Shown: in pieces, positions 51,930-61,208 of the stretch | Layout of the letters: every line of letters starts with the position of its first letter | Position numbering within the stretch: position 1 is the first letter of the stretch | Assembly (NCBI RefSeq): GCF_014698995.1 | Contig: NZ_JACWZZ010000002.1 | Location: forward strand, 1,178,001-1,242,000 | Source: Hymenobacter duratus | Lineage (GTDB): Bacteria; Bacteroidota; Bacteroidia; Cytophagales; Hymenobacteraceae | Length of the DNA stretch: 64,000 nucleotides | Direction: 5' to 3' | Program-made: the position numbers and the translations under genes | Notes under the pieces: generated by a model | Told to the model about the DNA's origin: nothing | Seen by the model: only the letters and a program-made list of their open reading frames with translations | Databases searched by the model: none

Positions 51930-53036
51930 ATGCCTTCCGAAGTACCCGCTGCCCCGGCCCCCAGCCATGCCGCCGTATTTGATAACGATAACTATTTTTT
52001 GCCCTTGGCCTGGTTTCATCAGGCTTTCGGGGTGTTGCCGCGCAAGCTCATCTTCCAGCTCGCCAGCGCCGATACCCGCGCCGCAGCACTGCAGGACCTG
52101 GCCGCTCGCTATGATCTGGAGCAGGCTACGGTCGCCCACTCCGTATACATCGAGAAAACGGGGCAGGAACCCGAGCTAAACGTGTGGGCGCTGCTGGCCC
52201 CGCACCTGCTCCTATTGGTCGGCGACCGGGGAACTTACAGCGAGCGGGGCGTTCAGGTATTCTACTCCCCCGCTACTGACGCCACTGAGCTGGCAGACCT
52301 GCGTGAGCTGCTAATGGCCTACGTGGAAACCGGGCAGCAAGAGCGGCAGCGGATTCATGCCTTGCGACTGGCCTACAACGACCTGGAGTTTACCCCGCTC
52401 GACATAAAAATTCCGGTGCTGGACCTAAGCACTCATTACAACGACGACTTACTACCTGCTCACAACACCATTGTACGGCGCCTGCAGCAGCCCCAGGACA
52501 AAGGCATCGTTATTCTGCACGGGCCACCCGGTACCGGCAAAACCAGCTACATCCGTCACCTCTGCGGCCTCACCGATAAGCCCAAGCTGTTCATATCGCC
52601 CAATCTGGCGGCCCGCATTGCCGACCCGGAATTTATCAATCTGCTTCACGACAACACCAACTCCATTCTCATCATCGAAGACGCGGAGGCGCTGCTCATC
52701 AAGCGCGACGCCGCCGGTGGTGGCCCCAGTGCCGTCAGCAACCTGCTCAACCTCTCCGACGGGCTGCTAGCCGACTGTTTTCATATTCAGATTGTGTGTA
52801 CTTTCAACACCGACCTTTCCCGGATTGATAGCGCGCTGCTGCGTAAGGGCCGGCTGATTGCCGCCTACCACTTTCAACCGCTGAACGAAGCGAAGTCTGA
52901 AGCGTTGGCCAGCAGCCTGGGGCACTCTACGCCATTAGGCGCCCCTACTGCCCTGGCTGATATCTATAACCGTGAGGAACCGGAATTTGAGGTAGGCAAA
53001 ATGGCCAAACCCATCGGCTTTGGCAGTCGGCAATAA
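51930..53036 (+). CDS. AAA family ATPase
   Basis: A 368-residue ATPase of the AAA superfamily. The N-terminal ~165 residues are a partly helical domain of unknown role. The AAA module has Walker A GPPGTGKT (198-205), Walker B SILIIEDAEALL near residue 245, sensor 1 VCTFNTD and the arginine segment ALLRKGRLIAAYHF. The C-terminal IGFG tail recurs in Bacteroidota relatives. No protease or chaperone domain is fused. Its substrate and role are unknown. Single gene with a good terminator. Confidence 0.8.
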   Translation: MPSEVPAAPAPSHAAVFDNDNYFLPLAWFHQAFGVLPRKLIFQLASADTRAAALQDLAARYDLEQATVAHSVYIEKTGQEPELNVWALLAPHLLLLVGDRGTYSERGVQVFYSPATDATELADLRELLMAYVETGQQERQRIHALRLAYNDLEFTPLDIKIPVLDLSTHYNDDLLPAHNTIVRRLQQPQDKGIVILHGPPGTGKTSYIRHLCGLTDKPKLFISPNLAARIADPEFINLLHDNTNSILIIEDAEALLIKRDAAGGGPSAVSNLLNLSDGLLADCFHIQIVCTFNTDLSRIDSALLRKGRLIAAYHFQPLNEAKSEALASSLGHSTPLGAPTALADIYNREEPEFEVGKMAKPIGFGSRQ

Positions 53037-53085
53037 AGAGCTAAGCATAAAAAAGGCACAAATCAAGCACAAAAACAGTATAAGC

Positions 53086-53120
53086 AAAAAGCCGCCCTGC
53101 AGCAAGCAGAGCGGCTTTTT
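53086..53120 (+). terminator. Terminator between the AAA ATPase gene and ndk
   Basis: AAAAAGCCGC (53086-53095) pairs with GCGGCTTTTT (53111-53120). It can work in both directions. Confidence 0.85.
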
Positions 53121-53144
53121 GTGCAATAAAGGCAGCTGTTACGA

Positions 53145-53564
53145 CTAGAACTGCTCGTCGGCGCCGAAGAAGAAGTTTCCTTCGATCTGGGCGTTTTCGT
53201 CGGAGTCGGAGCCATGCACAGCGTTGGCTTCGATGCTCTTGGCGTACTTTTTCCGGATGGTGCCCTCAGCGGCCTGGACCGGGTTGGTAGCGCCAATCAG
53301 GGTGCGGAAATCAGCCACTGCGTTGTCCTTCTCCAGGATAGCCGCCACGATGGGACCCGAAGACATGTACTTCACCAGGTCGCCGTAGAACGGACGCTCG
53401 GCGTGTACTTCGTAGAATTTGCCGGCGCGCTCAGCCGTCAGGAGCACTTTTTTCAGCGAAACGATGCGGAAGCCACCTTCCTCAATCATGCTCAGGATAC
53501 CACCGATGTGGTTTTCCTGGGTGGCGTCGGGCTTAATCATGGTAAACGTGCGGTTCGTAGCCAT
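53145..53564 (-). CDS. ndk: Nucleoside-diphosphate kinase
   Basis: An enzyme that transfers the gamma-phosphate of ATP to nucleoside diphosphates through a phosphohistidine. The 139-residue product starts with [19 protein letters not shown]. The active-site His117 stands in the NAVHGSDS signature. ATG 53564 is taken; frames further upstream lack similarity and would run through the promoter. The residues that bind the nucleotide ([13 protein letters not shown]) are present. Confidence 0.96.
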   Translation of the reverse strand: MATNRTFTMIKPDATQENHIGGILSMIEEGGFRIVSLKKVLLTAERAGKFYEVHAERPFYGDLVKYMSSGPIVAAILEKDNAVADFRTLIGATNPVQAAEGTIRKKYAKSIEANAVHGSDSDENAQIEGNFFFGADEQF

Positions 53565-53623
53565 TGTACTTATGGTTAGGGGTTGAAATAAACGGTTGGT
53601 GCAAAGCCGGAAGTTTGCGGGCG

Positions 53624-53631
53624 CAAAAGTA
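53624..53631 (-). promoter_or_regulatory. -7 promoter box of ndk
   Basis: Minus-strand TACTTTTG with a TTTG 22 bp further upstream (53657-53654). The leader would be about 55 nt. Confidence 0.55.
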
Positions 53632-53841
53632 GCCGTATTATTTGGGGTCCGCACAAAAGGCTTGGCGGAAACGCTGACAAACTGCTGCCCGCCGCTACTC
53701 CTCGCCACCTCATTTCTGACATTCCAGCCAATCTCCGCACTAAAGCGAAACCCGTTTTGTTGGAACCCAGAATATTTACGACTTTTGCCGCCTTTGTACG
53801 CGGCCTAAACCACCGAAATTCAGTCACCTACCCCGTAGGAA

Positions 53842-54885
53842 ATGTCCACAATATCTGAGTTGCAGGAGTTGCTGTCGCAGCCCCGGCAGGTTTTCATCAC
53901 TACCCACCACAAACCCGACGCCGATGCCCTGGGCTCGTCGCTGGGCCTGGCGGGCTACCTTCGCAAGAAGGGACATTCCGTGACGGTTGTTACGCCTTCC
54001 GACTACCCCGATTTCCTGGCCTGGATGCCCGGCAACGAGGAAGTGGTGGTGTATGAGCGACGCGAGAACGATGCCCAGGTGCGCGATATTATTAATTCGG
54101 CCGAGGTGCTGTTCTGTCTGGATTTTTCCTGCCTGAACCGCATCAACGAAATGGGCGAGTACATCCGGCAGGCGCCCGGCACCAAGGTCCTCATCGACCA
54201 CCACCAGGAGCCGGAAGCCTTTGCCGACCTCGACTATTCCAACTCCAAGGCGGCCGCTACGGCCGAGTTGGTGTTTGAGGTCATCCGGGACCTGGGCGAC
54301 CAGGAGCTGATTGACCGCGGCATCGGGGAGTGTCTGTATGCCGGCATCATGACCGATACGGGCTCGTTCCGGCACCCCAGCACCTCGCGCAACGTGCACC
54401 TCATCATTGCGGAGCTGCTCAATGCCGGCATCAACCTGAGCGACGTGCACCGCCGCATCTACGACTCGCACTCTGAAATGCGCCTGCGCTTTCTGGGCTT
54501 TGTGCTAAAGGACAAGCTGACGGTGCTGCGCGAATACAACACGGCCTACATTGCCATTACACAGGACGAGTTGCGCCAATACGACTCTAAAACAGGTGAT
54601 ACTGAAGGACTTGTAAACTTTGCGCTCAGCATCGAGGGCATCGTTTTTGCCGCCGTGCTCATCGACCGGGGCCAGGCCATCAAGATTTCCTTCCGCTCCG
54701 TCGGCGACTTCTCGGTGAGCAGCTTCTCGCGCGACCATTTCCAGGGCGGCGGCCACCACAACGCGGCCGGCGGCATCAGCTACGACAAGCTGGAGCCTAC
54801 CGTGCAACGTTTTCTGAGTTTGCTGCCTCAATACCAGAGCCAACTGGTGACGGCCCCGCTGGCAGTTGCGCCGCCTTCGGCGTAA
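53842..54885 (+). CDS. nrnA: Bifunctional oligoribonuclease / PAP phosphatase (DHH family)
   Basis: A DHH/DHHA1 phosphoesterase of 347 residues that degrades nano-RNA and dephosphorylates 3'-phosphoadenosine 5'-phosphate. Motif I is ITTHHKPDADALGSSLGL, motif II FCLDFSC, and the DHH motif is DHHQEPE; the third metal motif lies in GIMTDTGSFRH. The C-terminal DHHA1 domain has the substrate loop SFSRDHFQGGGHHNAAGG. ATG 53842. It stands alone, with the FKBP genes following in the same direction. Confidence 0.92.
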   Translation: MSTISELQELLSQPRQVFITTHHKPDADALGSSLGLAGYLRKKGHSVTVVTPSDYPDFLAWMPGNEEVVVYERRENDAQVRDIINSAEVLFCLDFSCLNRINEMGEYIRQAPGTKVLIDHHQEPEAFADLDYSNSKAAATAELVFEVIRDLGDQELIDRGIGECLYAGIMTDTGSFRHPSTSRNVHLIIAELLNAGINLSDVHRRIYDSHSEMRLRFLGFVLKDKLTVLREYNTAYIAITQDELRQYDSKTGDTEGLVNFALSIEGIVFAAVLIDRGQAIKISFRSVGDFSVSSFSRDHFQGGGHHNAAGGISYDKLEPTVQRFLSLLPQYQSQLVTAPLAVAPPSA

Positions 54886-54924
54886 CTTGCCCGAAATTTC
54901 CTTTTTTCACCCCTTCTCTGCTTC

Positions 54925-55878
54925 ATGCATTTGCATCGCAACATTCTGAGCCTGGCCCTGGCGGCCGGCGTACTGGGCCTGGCCTCCTGCAACAAGGGCG
55001 GCGACTTCGCGAAGACGAAAACCGGCATCGAATACAAAATCTACAAGAACGACGGCGGCACCAAATACTCGCCGCGCGAAGTAAGCGCCGACGGCGACGC
55101 GACCTACAAAGACCGTCTGGGCAAAATCATGGCCCTGGACGTGGAGTACCGCACGGCCAAAGACTCGGTGCTGTTCAACTCGCGCAAGCAGCAGGGCATT
55201 CCGATGCGCATTGAGTTGCAGGAACTGAAAGTTAAAGGCGGCCTGGAAGAAGCCCTGTCGCTGCTGCAGCCCGGCGACTCCGGCGTGTTCCGCTTCAACG
55301 TGGATACCATCTTCGCCAAGTCGTTTAAGCAGCCCGTGCCGCCGTTCATGAAGAAAGCCGGCAACACCATGACCATGTTCGTGAAGGCGCAGAAGCTGCA
55401 GACCCGCGACGAGGCCATGGCCGACCAGCAGAAAATGATGATGGAGCAGCAGCAGAAGATGGCCGCTCATGCCGAAGATCAGCTGAAGAAGGACGATGTG
55501 ATTCTGCAGGAGTACGTGAAGAAAAACAACCTCACCATGCAGAAAGACGCTTCCGGCGTGTACTACATGGTGACCAAGCCCGGCACCGGCCCCAAACCGA
55601 AAGCCGGCCAGACGGTTTCAGTACTTTACAAAGGCTCACTGCTGGATGGCAAAGTGTTCGACTCGTCGGAGAAAATGGGCAACAAGCCGATTGACTTCCC
55701 GATTGGCGTAGGCCAGGTGATTCCGGGCTGGGACAAAGCTATTCCGCTGCTGGCCAAAGGCAGCAAGGCTACGCTGCTGATTCCGTCGTCGCTGGCCTAT
55801 GGGCAGCGTGGCGCTGGTGCCGACATTCCTGCCGACGCGCCCCTGCGCTTCGACGTGGAGCTGGTGGACGTGAAGTAG
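54925..55878 (+). CDS. FKBP-type peptidyl-prolyl isomerase, lipoprotein, two FKBP-like domains
   Basis: A cell-envelope prolyl isomerase of 317 residues. The N-terminus has a lipobox, GLASC, so it is lipid-anchored. Residues ~30-160 resemble a degenerate FKBP domain (the paralog at 57050 shows the same region). A helical, Gln/Met-rich linker (DQQKMMMEQQQKMAAHAEDQ) follows. The C-terminal canonical FKBP domain has VSVLYKGSLLDGKVFDSS, VIPGWDKAIPLLAKGSKATLLIP and SSLAYG. It should help fold exported proteins. It heads a run of four FKBP genes; a terminator separates it from the rest. Confidence 0.88.
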   Translation: MHLHRNILSLALAAGVLGLASCNKGGDFAKTKTGIEYKIYKNDGGTKYSPREVSADGDATYKDRLGKIMALDVEYRTAKDSVLFNSRKQQGIPMRIELQELKVKGGLEEALSLLQPGDSGVFRFNVDTIFAKSFKQPVPPFMKKAGNTMTMFVKAQKLQTRDEAMADQQKMMMEQQQKMAAHAEDQLKKDDVILQEYVKKNNLTMQKDASGVYYMVTKPGTGPKPKAGQTVSVLYKGSLLDGKVFDSSEKMGNKPIDFPIGVGQVIPGWDKAIPLLAKGSKATLLIPSSLAYGQRGAGADIPADAPLRFDVELVDVK

Positions 55879-55887
55879 AAACAATAG

Positions 55888-55914
55888 CCGCGGCCGGTTC
55901 GGCCGCGGTTTTTT
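55888..55914 (+). terminator. Terminator after the first FKBP gene
   Basis: CCGCGGCC (55888-55895) pairs with GGCCGCGG (55901-55908), then TTTTTT. Confidence 0.88.
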
Positions 55915-55936
55915 ACCCTTTTAGTTGCTTACGCTT

Positions 55937-56512
55937 ATGAAAACCGGATTCAAACGCTCGGTATTGGTGCGGGTGGCGGTGGCTCTGCTGGCCGTAGCAG
56001 CCCCAGCCCTCTCAGGTTGCGGCAAAACCGATTACGCCAAGCAGCAGGAACAGCATCAGAATGAATACAAAGTCATTGACGATGGCCTGATCCAAGCGTA
56101 TCTGACGCGCCACAACATCACGGCGTCGGGGTACACGCGCACTGAGTCGGGGCTGTATCTGGTGAAAATCAGCGACGGACCGGCTACTGGAGAGAATATC
56201 AAAGGCGGGCAGCAGGCCGACGTGAAGTACGTGGGCCGCTATCTGCGTGACCCCGCGACCAGCAACAACTACAACGAGAACATCATTTTTGATAACTCGA
56301 CCGACCGGCGCGTGCCCTGCGCTTGTCTGAGCGTAACTGTAGGTGCCAGCCAGGTTATCAGGGGCTGGGACGAAGCATTGCTGCTCATGAAGAAGGGGGA
56401 CCGGAAACTGCTACTGATTCCGTCGTATCTGGCGTATGGCCCAACGGGCAGCGGCACGATTCCACCCGATGAGCCGCTGGCCTTCGATATGGAAGTGCTG
56501 GACGTACGGTAA
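55937..56512 (+). CDS. FKBP-type peptidyl-prolyl isomerase, lipoprotein, single domain
   Basis: A 191-residue envelope protein. ATG 55937 is preferred over an upstream TTG. The N-terminus has a long positively charged start, a hydrophobic stretch and the lipobox ALSGC. The FKBP domain covers the C-terminal half: ADVKYVGRYL, FDNSTDRRV, VIRGWDEALLLMKKGDRKLLLIPSYLAYG and FDMEVLDV. An insert with CACLS before the VIRGWD segment is not usual in the family. Only 15 bp separate it from the next FKBP gene. Confidence 0.86.
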   Translation: MKTGFKRSVLVRVAVALLAVAAPALSGCGKTDYAKQQEQHQNEYKVIDDGLIQAYLTRHNITASGYTRTESGLYLVKISDGPATGENIKGGQQADVKYVGRYLRDPATSNNYNENIIFDNSTDRRVPCACLSVTVGASQVIRGWDEALLLMKKGDRKLLLIPSYLAYGPTGSGTIPPDEPLAFDMEVLDVR

Positions 56513-56527
56513 ACTAATCGACACACT

Positions 56528-56998
56528 ATGCAGACAATTCGGTGCGTACTGCTGCTGAGTTGCTGGCTGCTTTCGGCGGTAGCGTGGGCCCAGACGGTCC
56601 CGGCTACCGCCGATTCGCTTTCCAGCCCTCCGGCCGGCAGCCTTTCTACTCCCAGCGGTATACGCTACGTGGTGCTGCGGCCCGGCACCGGCCCGCAAGC
56701 CGTGGCGGGCGGCCGGGCCGCGGTGTACTACCGCGGCTTCCTACCCAACGGTAAGCTCTTCGACCAGACCCTGTTCCCGAGCAAGCCGCTACGCGTGCGC
56801 GCCGGGCGTGGCGACGTTATCAAGGGCTGGGACGAGCTACTGCTGCTGCTGCCCGTAGGGAGCCGCGTACAGGCCTGGATTCCGGCCCGGCTGGCGTATG
56901 GCGCCAAGGGCGTCCGTAGCCCGGCCGACGAGGACCGCTACCTGATTCCGCCGGACACCGACCTGCGCTTTGAGATGGAAATCATGCCGCTAAAATAG
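56528..56998 (+). CDS. FKBP-type peptidyl-prolyl isomerase, secreted, single domain
   Basis: A 156-residue protein with a signal peptide (hydrophobic ~6-17, cleavage after AWA), a short Pro/Ser linker and one FKBP domain: PSGIRYVVLRPGTGP, AAVYYRGFLPNGKLFDQT, VIKGWDELLLLLPVGSRVQAWIP and ARLAYG. A long loop with SPADEDRYLIPPD precedes the last strand. It is periplasmic and not lipid-anchored, unlike its two upstream neighbours. Very close to the preceding gene, so probably co-transcribed. Confidence 0.86.
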   Translation: MQTIRCVLLLSCWLLSAVAWAQTVPATADSLSSPPAGSLSTPSGIRYVVLRPGTGPQAVAGGRAAVYYRGFLPNGKLFDQTLFPSKPLRVRAGRGDVIKGWDELLLLLPVGSRVQAWIPARLAYGAKGVRSPADEDRYLIPPDTDLRFEMEIMPLK

Positions 56999-57049
56999 CT
57001 GGCTGCCTCACCGGCTGCCCCCTCCTACCTTCGTTCTTTATCGTTTGCT

Positions 57050-58012
57050 ATGCGCCGCCTGTTGCTTCCTTTGCCTCTGTTGTTTTTCGGGTTCCTGGGC
57101 TCCGGTTTTCAACCCTTTCAGGTTGAGCCAAAGCCGTTTGGCAAGACGCCTTCCGGTATCGAATACCGTATCTACCGGAAGGTGAACGGGCGCTACACGC
57201 TCCGTACTGATGTGCAACCAGCCGGTGATGCAACGTATGCCAGCCGGGTTGGCAAGGTTCTGTCGGCCCATCTGCAATACCGCACCGGCAAGGATTCGAC
57301 CGTATTTAACTCGCGGCGCCAGCTTCGGGTGCCCGTGCAGATACCGTTGGCAGAGTTGAAGGTGAAGGGAGGTGTGGAGGAGGCTATGGCGCTGCTGCAA
57401 GCCGGCGACTCGGCTATTTTCCGGTTTCAGGCCGACTCCGTTTTCGCGAAGTCGTTTCGGCAGCCGGTGCCGCCGCCCGTGCGGCAGGGTGGCAACGTGC
57501 TGCAGCTACTGGTGAAGGCCAACCAGGTGATGACACCCGACGAAGCCCGCACCGAGCAGCAGCGCATGGTGGAGCTGGCCCAGCAGAAAGAAGCCGCCGA
57601 AGCCGCCCAGCGCCTGCCCAAGGACATTGCCGCCATTCAGGCCTATGCCACCCGCAACAAACTGCCGGCCCTGCAGAAAGCGCCCGGTGGCACTTACTAC
57701 ATCATCACGAAGCGTGGTACCGGGCCGTTGCCGGCCCCCGGCCAGACGGTTTCGGTGCTCTACAAAGGGGCTTTGCTGAACGGCAAGGTATTCGACTCGT
57801 CGGAGAAATCCGGCGGCCGGCCGATTGACGTGCCCATTGGCCGGGGCATGGTGATTCAGGGTTGGGACCAGGCTATTCCGCTTCTACCCAAAGGCAGCAC
57901 TGCCATCCTGCTCATTCCTTCCGGGCAGGCCTATGGCACCCGCGGCGCCGGCCCCGACATCCCGGCCAACTCCATTCTTCGCTTCGACGTGGAGCTAGTG
58001 GACGTGAAGTAG
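57050..58012 (+). CDS. FKBP-type peptidyl-prolyl isomerase, two FKBP-like domains (paralog of 54925)
   Basis: A 320-residue exported protein, colinear with the first FKBP gene of the cluster over its whole length: TPSGIEYRIYRK, the degenerate N-terminal domain (LKVKGGVEEAMALLQAGDSAIFRFQADSVFAKSFRQPVPP), the helical linker, and the canonical FKBP domain (SVLYKGALLNGKVFDSSEKSGG, VIQGWDQAIPLLPKGSTAILLIPSG, QAYG, FDVELVDVK). It has a signal sequence but no lipobox cysteine. The duplication therefore included a change of anchoring. It is convergent with recO, 17 bp apart. Confidence 0.87.
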   Translation: MRRLLLPLPLLFFGFLGSGFQPFQVEPKPFGKTPSGIEYRIYRKVNGRYTLRTDVQPAGDATYASRVGKVLSAHLQYRTGKDSTVFNSRRQLRVPVQIPLAELKVKGGVEEAMALLQAGDSAIFRFQADSVFAKSFRQPVPPPVRQGGNVLQLLVKANQVMTPDEARTEQQRMVELAQQKEAAEAAQRLPKDIAAIQAYATRNKLPALQKAPGGTYYIITKRGTGPLPAPGQTVSVLYKGALLNGKVFDSSEKSGGRPIDVPIGRGMVIQGWDQAIPLLPKGSTAILLIPSGQAYGTRGAGPDIPANSILRFDVELVDVK

Positions 58013-58029
58013 CCGAAGGAGCCAGCAGC

Positions 58030-58746
58030 TTATTCCGCCAGCACTTCCGACAGAATAGACAGGGAGCGGACTTCGCCCAGCCGTTCCACGTGCAGCTGGT
58101 AGTAGCGGATAAGCACCGCCAGCAGCTCGCGGCGTATGCGGCCATTGGGCACGGTGGCGTGCGCCGGGTTGCGGAGCAGCTCGTCAAAACACTGCTCAAA
58201 CTCCTGCAGGCGCAGCACCGCCGGGCCACTGCCCTGCGCGGTAGGCACGGTAGCGGCAAAAGCCACCTGCGTTGTAATTTCCTCGCCGCTTTCCACGCCG
58301 AAACCCAGGTAGTGAGCCAGACCCAGCAAAAAGGTCAGCGCGAAGTTTTCGTGGCCGCTGGTCTGCTGGTCGAAGGTCAGCAGGCTGTCATGCAGAAACC
58401 GGAACAGCGGCTCGTTTTCCTCTTCTTCCAGCAGCGCGTGGCCCAGAATTTCGGATAGCACCAGCGCCACGCTGCTTTTCTGCACATCGTACGGCAGGCT
58501 GCTGTACGGCTCGGCGCAGCGAAACTCCGAAAGACGGGTGAGGCCGCCGGTGCGGGACGTATAAGCCACCAGCTCCAGCAGCGTGAGCGGCTGAAACAGG
58601 GCAATTCGGCCCGGGGGCTTGGCTTTGCGCACGCCATTCACTACGTAGCTCTGCACACCCAGCCGCTCGGTGTATACCCGCGCAATGATGCTGGTTTCCC
58701 GGTATCGGATATAGCTTAGAACAATACCTCGGGTTTTGATTAGCAT
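58030..58746 (-). CDS. recO: DNA repair protein RecO
   Basis: A mediator that helps load RecA on single-stranded DNA coated with SSB, with RecF and RecR. The 238-residue product has the N-terminal OB-fold (IKTRGIVLSYIRYRETSIIARVYTERLGVQSYVVNGVR) and the helical C-terminal domain (LSEILGHALLEEEENEPLFRFLHDSLLTF and after). The zinc cysteines found in some RecO proteins are absent. In Bacteroidota recO is commonly found next to porZ, as here. Confidence 0.9.
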   Translation of the reverse strand: MLIKTRGIVLSYIRYRETSIIARVYTERLGVQSYVVNGVRKAKPPGRIALFQPLTLLELVAYTSRTGGLTRLSEFRCAEPYSSLPYDVQKSSVALVLSEILGHALLEEEENEPLFRFLHDSLLTFDQQTSGHENFALTFLLGLAHYLGFGVESGEEITTQVAFAATVPTAQGSGPAVLRLQEFEQCFDELLRNPAHATVPNGRIRRELLAVLIRYYQLHVERLGEVRSLSILSEVLAE

Positions 58747-58764
58747 GGCGTAACTAGTTAAGAC

Positions 58765-58819
58765 TTACTTGTTGAATGGCTGAGTGCTGAACGACCAACC
58801 AGTTAACAATTCAGCCACT
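58765..58819. repeat. Short heptamer-word inverted repeat between recO and porZ
   Basis: TTACTTG, TTGAATG, GCTGAGT (58765-58785) face CAACCAG, TTAACAA, TTCAGCC, ACTC (58796-58820). Shorter and weaker than the others. Confidence 0.45.
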
Positions 58820-58833
58820 CCGTTTTCGAGCTC

Positions 58834-61143
58834 CTACTGCTCTACTACGGCAATCTTGCTGATGCAGCCGTTCTTGCCTTCCGCATCCGACGAAAGCACC
58901 AGATACACTCCCGACCGTACTTTGCGGCCGTTGTAGTCGGCCAGGTTCCAGATGACGGTGCCGCCGGTGGCAGTGGTCTGGAACACCAACTTGCCGGTGA
59001 CATCCGTGATTTTGACGATGCCGTTGTTGGACAGCCCCGACACGCCCACCTGCCCCGTGAAATTGGTGCGCACCGGATTAGGAGTCACTTTCGCGCATTG
59101 CGGGGTGCCTTCCGTAACCGTAGCCGAGCCTTTGTATGATACGACGCCGGCCACCGTAGCGGCAAATACTTCCCCGGTTTTGTCGTTCACGGCCACATCC
59201 ACAATCTGGTTGCTGGGCAGCGGGCTGTTGGCGGTGGTGAAATGGTGCACCACGGCGGTGCCGTCTTCGCTGAGCAGCCACAGGCCCCGGTCGGTGCCGA
59301 ACCACTTGCGGTTGGCCCCATCTACTGCCACGGCGCGCACCACTTCTTCGTTCAGGGCCGGAAACCGGTCGAGGATGGGGGTAGTGAAAGCAGGGCGGGC
59401 GTCCGTGAAGGCCGAGCTTGGGTCGTCGAATACGGCAATGCCTTTGTCCGTAGCAACCCAGATAGCGCCTTTCCGGTCCTTGGCCAGCGCGTAAATCGTG
59501 TTCGAAGGCAGGCCATTGGCTTGCGAGAAATAGACCGGCGGCGTTTTGTTCACATCATCGTAGGCCATCAGGCCAGCACCCAGCTTACGCGCCTGCGACA
59601 CCCACACTGCCCCAAAATCGTCGAGCACCAGCCGGTCCAGGTTATCGAAGCCGGGATAGAACGGAATGGTGCGCCACGTTTCCGTGCTGGGAGTCAGCAC
59701 GTGCAGGCCGGAGCGGCTGGGCTGCTCCGGATGGCGTGTGGCCACCCATACGTCGCCGTTGGGCGCCGCAGCCACGTCCGTCACGCGGGTGTAGGGCTGC
59801 CCCGGAATAGCACTTATGAGCGGGCTGTTGGCGGGCGTGTAGAGCGTGAAATCCCCGGGAGCTTTCCAGCGGAGCAGTCCGTCGCCGTAGCTGCCCACGT
59901 ACAGCGTGCCATCCGGCGTGCGGGCGCCCCGGGTAATGTCCTTGACGTTGGGATACTGCGTTGCCGAAGGGTAGGTTTCGCTGGTGTAGTTAGTCCAGCG
60001 CCCATCCGTGTACTCATAAAAGCCCGAGCGGCGCTCCTGCTGGGTATAGGCCAGGTCGAAGCCCCCCGTAAACACGTCCACCGTATTGCTGCGGGCATCG
60101 ACCAGCAACCCGAACGCCTGCTGCGTCTGGGGCGCATTGGCCATAAACGATTCGTACGTGTTCCGGTCGGTGGTTCGGAGCAGGCCGCGCTGCAGATCGG
60201 CTATGTAAATGGCGCCATTCCTGGCCCGCAGGCTGTACCTTGGAGCCGGGAAAGCAGCGTTGCTGAGCACCGTTACGGCGTTGCTGGTAGTGTTTAGTAA
60301 GGAAATCTTCGTGTTGTCGGTGCAGAGCAGCCCGGCCGCGGAAGAAGTGAGGCTATTGTAGGCATCGGCGTACACCTCATAAATCGGCTCCCAGACAGAG
60401 CCGGAGCGGTACCGCAGAATATTGCCGAAAGTACGGCCAGCGTATACCTGCCCTCGGTGCGTGACCAGGGTTTTGAACGTCCCGTCATTGGCCGGTATGT
60501 CCAGTGTCCAGGCCCGATAGTCGGCCAGATTGGCGGTGAGGCTGGCGTGGTGCAGGCCCTTGTCGGTAGCGGCAAAGATAACTCCGCCCGAAACGGTGGT
60601 AGCGTACACTTTCACCCCTGCTCCCAGCGGCCCGATATTGGAATACGTGTCGCGCACTTCCAGCTTGCCCAGGTCCACCACTACAATACCGAAGTCGCAG
60701 GCCAGGTAGGCCCGCGGCCCGCTGAAGCTGATGGAATTAATGGCTTTGCTGCCCGAAAGCTGCTTGCGCTGAATGTCGCTGATGTTGCGGATGCGGCTGG
60801 CATCGGCGCTGATCAGGTCCAGATTGGCATCCTGATAGGCTACCAGCAGCTGCTGGCTCACCGAGTCGTAGGCAATGGTTTTTGCCCCGACGCTATTCAG
60901 GCCGTCGCGGCTGGAGAGCATCGTGGTGGTGGTGGTCTGCTTGTCGAAATAGTAGAAGGAATTGTCGGCGACTACGTAGATGCGGCTACCGGCATCGGCC
61001 AGCACGCGGGCTCCGCTGGTGGGCAGGTGCAGCTGCCAGTCGCCAAAGCCTACGCTCTGCGCCTGTAGCACAGCCGGCGCGGCCAGCAGAGAAGTCACCA
61101 ATAAAACGACACGGAATTGGAGCGCGCGTAGCAGACGAATCAT
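58834..61143 (-). CDS. porZ: T9SS component PorZ (two-propeller protein with sorting domain)
   Basis: A 769-residue surface protein of the type IX secretion system, which in Porphyromonas helps the attachment of A-LPS to sorted cargo as part of the PorU-V-Q-Z complex. ATG 61143 gives a signal peptide (cleavage after LQA) and directly after it GFGDWQLHLPTSGARVLADAGSRIYVVAD, the typical PorZ start. Two beta-propellers follow (repeats with WVATRH, AIWVATDKGIAVFDD, KWFGTDRGLWLL). The tail is a T9SS sorting domain (VTPNPVRTNFTGQVGV ... VKITDVTGKLVFQT ... VRSGVYLVLSSD). Confidence 0.87.
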   Translation of the reverse strand: MIRLLRALQFRVVLLVTSLLAAPAVLQAQSVGFGDWQLHLPTSGARVLADAGSRIYVVADNSFYYFDKQTTTTTMLSSRDGLNSVGAKTIAYDSVSQQLLVAYQDANLDLISADASRIRNISDIQRKQLSGSKAINSISFSGPRAYLACDFGIVVVDLGKLEVRDTYSNIGPLGAGVKVYATTVSGGVIFAATDKGLHHASLTANLADYRAWTLDIPANDGTFKTLVTHRGQVYAGRTFGNILRYRSGSVWEPIYEVYADAYNSLTSSAAGLLCTDNTKISLLNTTSNAVTVLSNAAFPAPRYSLRARNGAIYIADLQRGLLRTTDRNTYESFMANAPQTQQAFGLLVDARSNTVDVFTGGFDLAYTQQERRSGFYEYTDGRWTNYTSETYPSATQYPNVKDITRGARTPDGTLYVGSYGDGLLRWKAPGDFTLYTPANSPLISAIPGQPYTRVTDVAAAPNGDVWVATRHPEQPSRSGLHVLTPSTETWRTIPFYPGFDNLDRLVLDDFGAVWVSQARKLGAGLMAYDDVNKTPPVYFSQANGLPSNTIYALAKDRKGAIWVATDKGIAVFDDPSSAFTDARPAFTTPILDRFPALNEEVVRAVAVDGANRKWFGTDRGLWLLSEDGTAVVHHFTTANSPLPSNQIVDVAVNDKTGEVFAATVAGVVSYKGSATVTEGTPQCAKVTPNPVRTNFTGQVGVSGLSNNGIVKITDVTGKLVFQTTATGGTVIWNLADYNGRKVRSGVYLVLSSDAEGKNGCISKIAVVEQ

Positions 61144-61208
61144 GGGCAAAAAATGGCAGTATGGCAGTAATGAACTATAACCGGCTGCATAACGCCCGGC
61201 GCCGGGAA

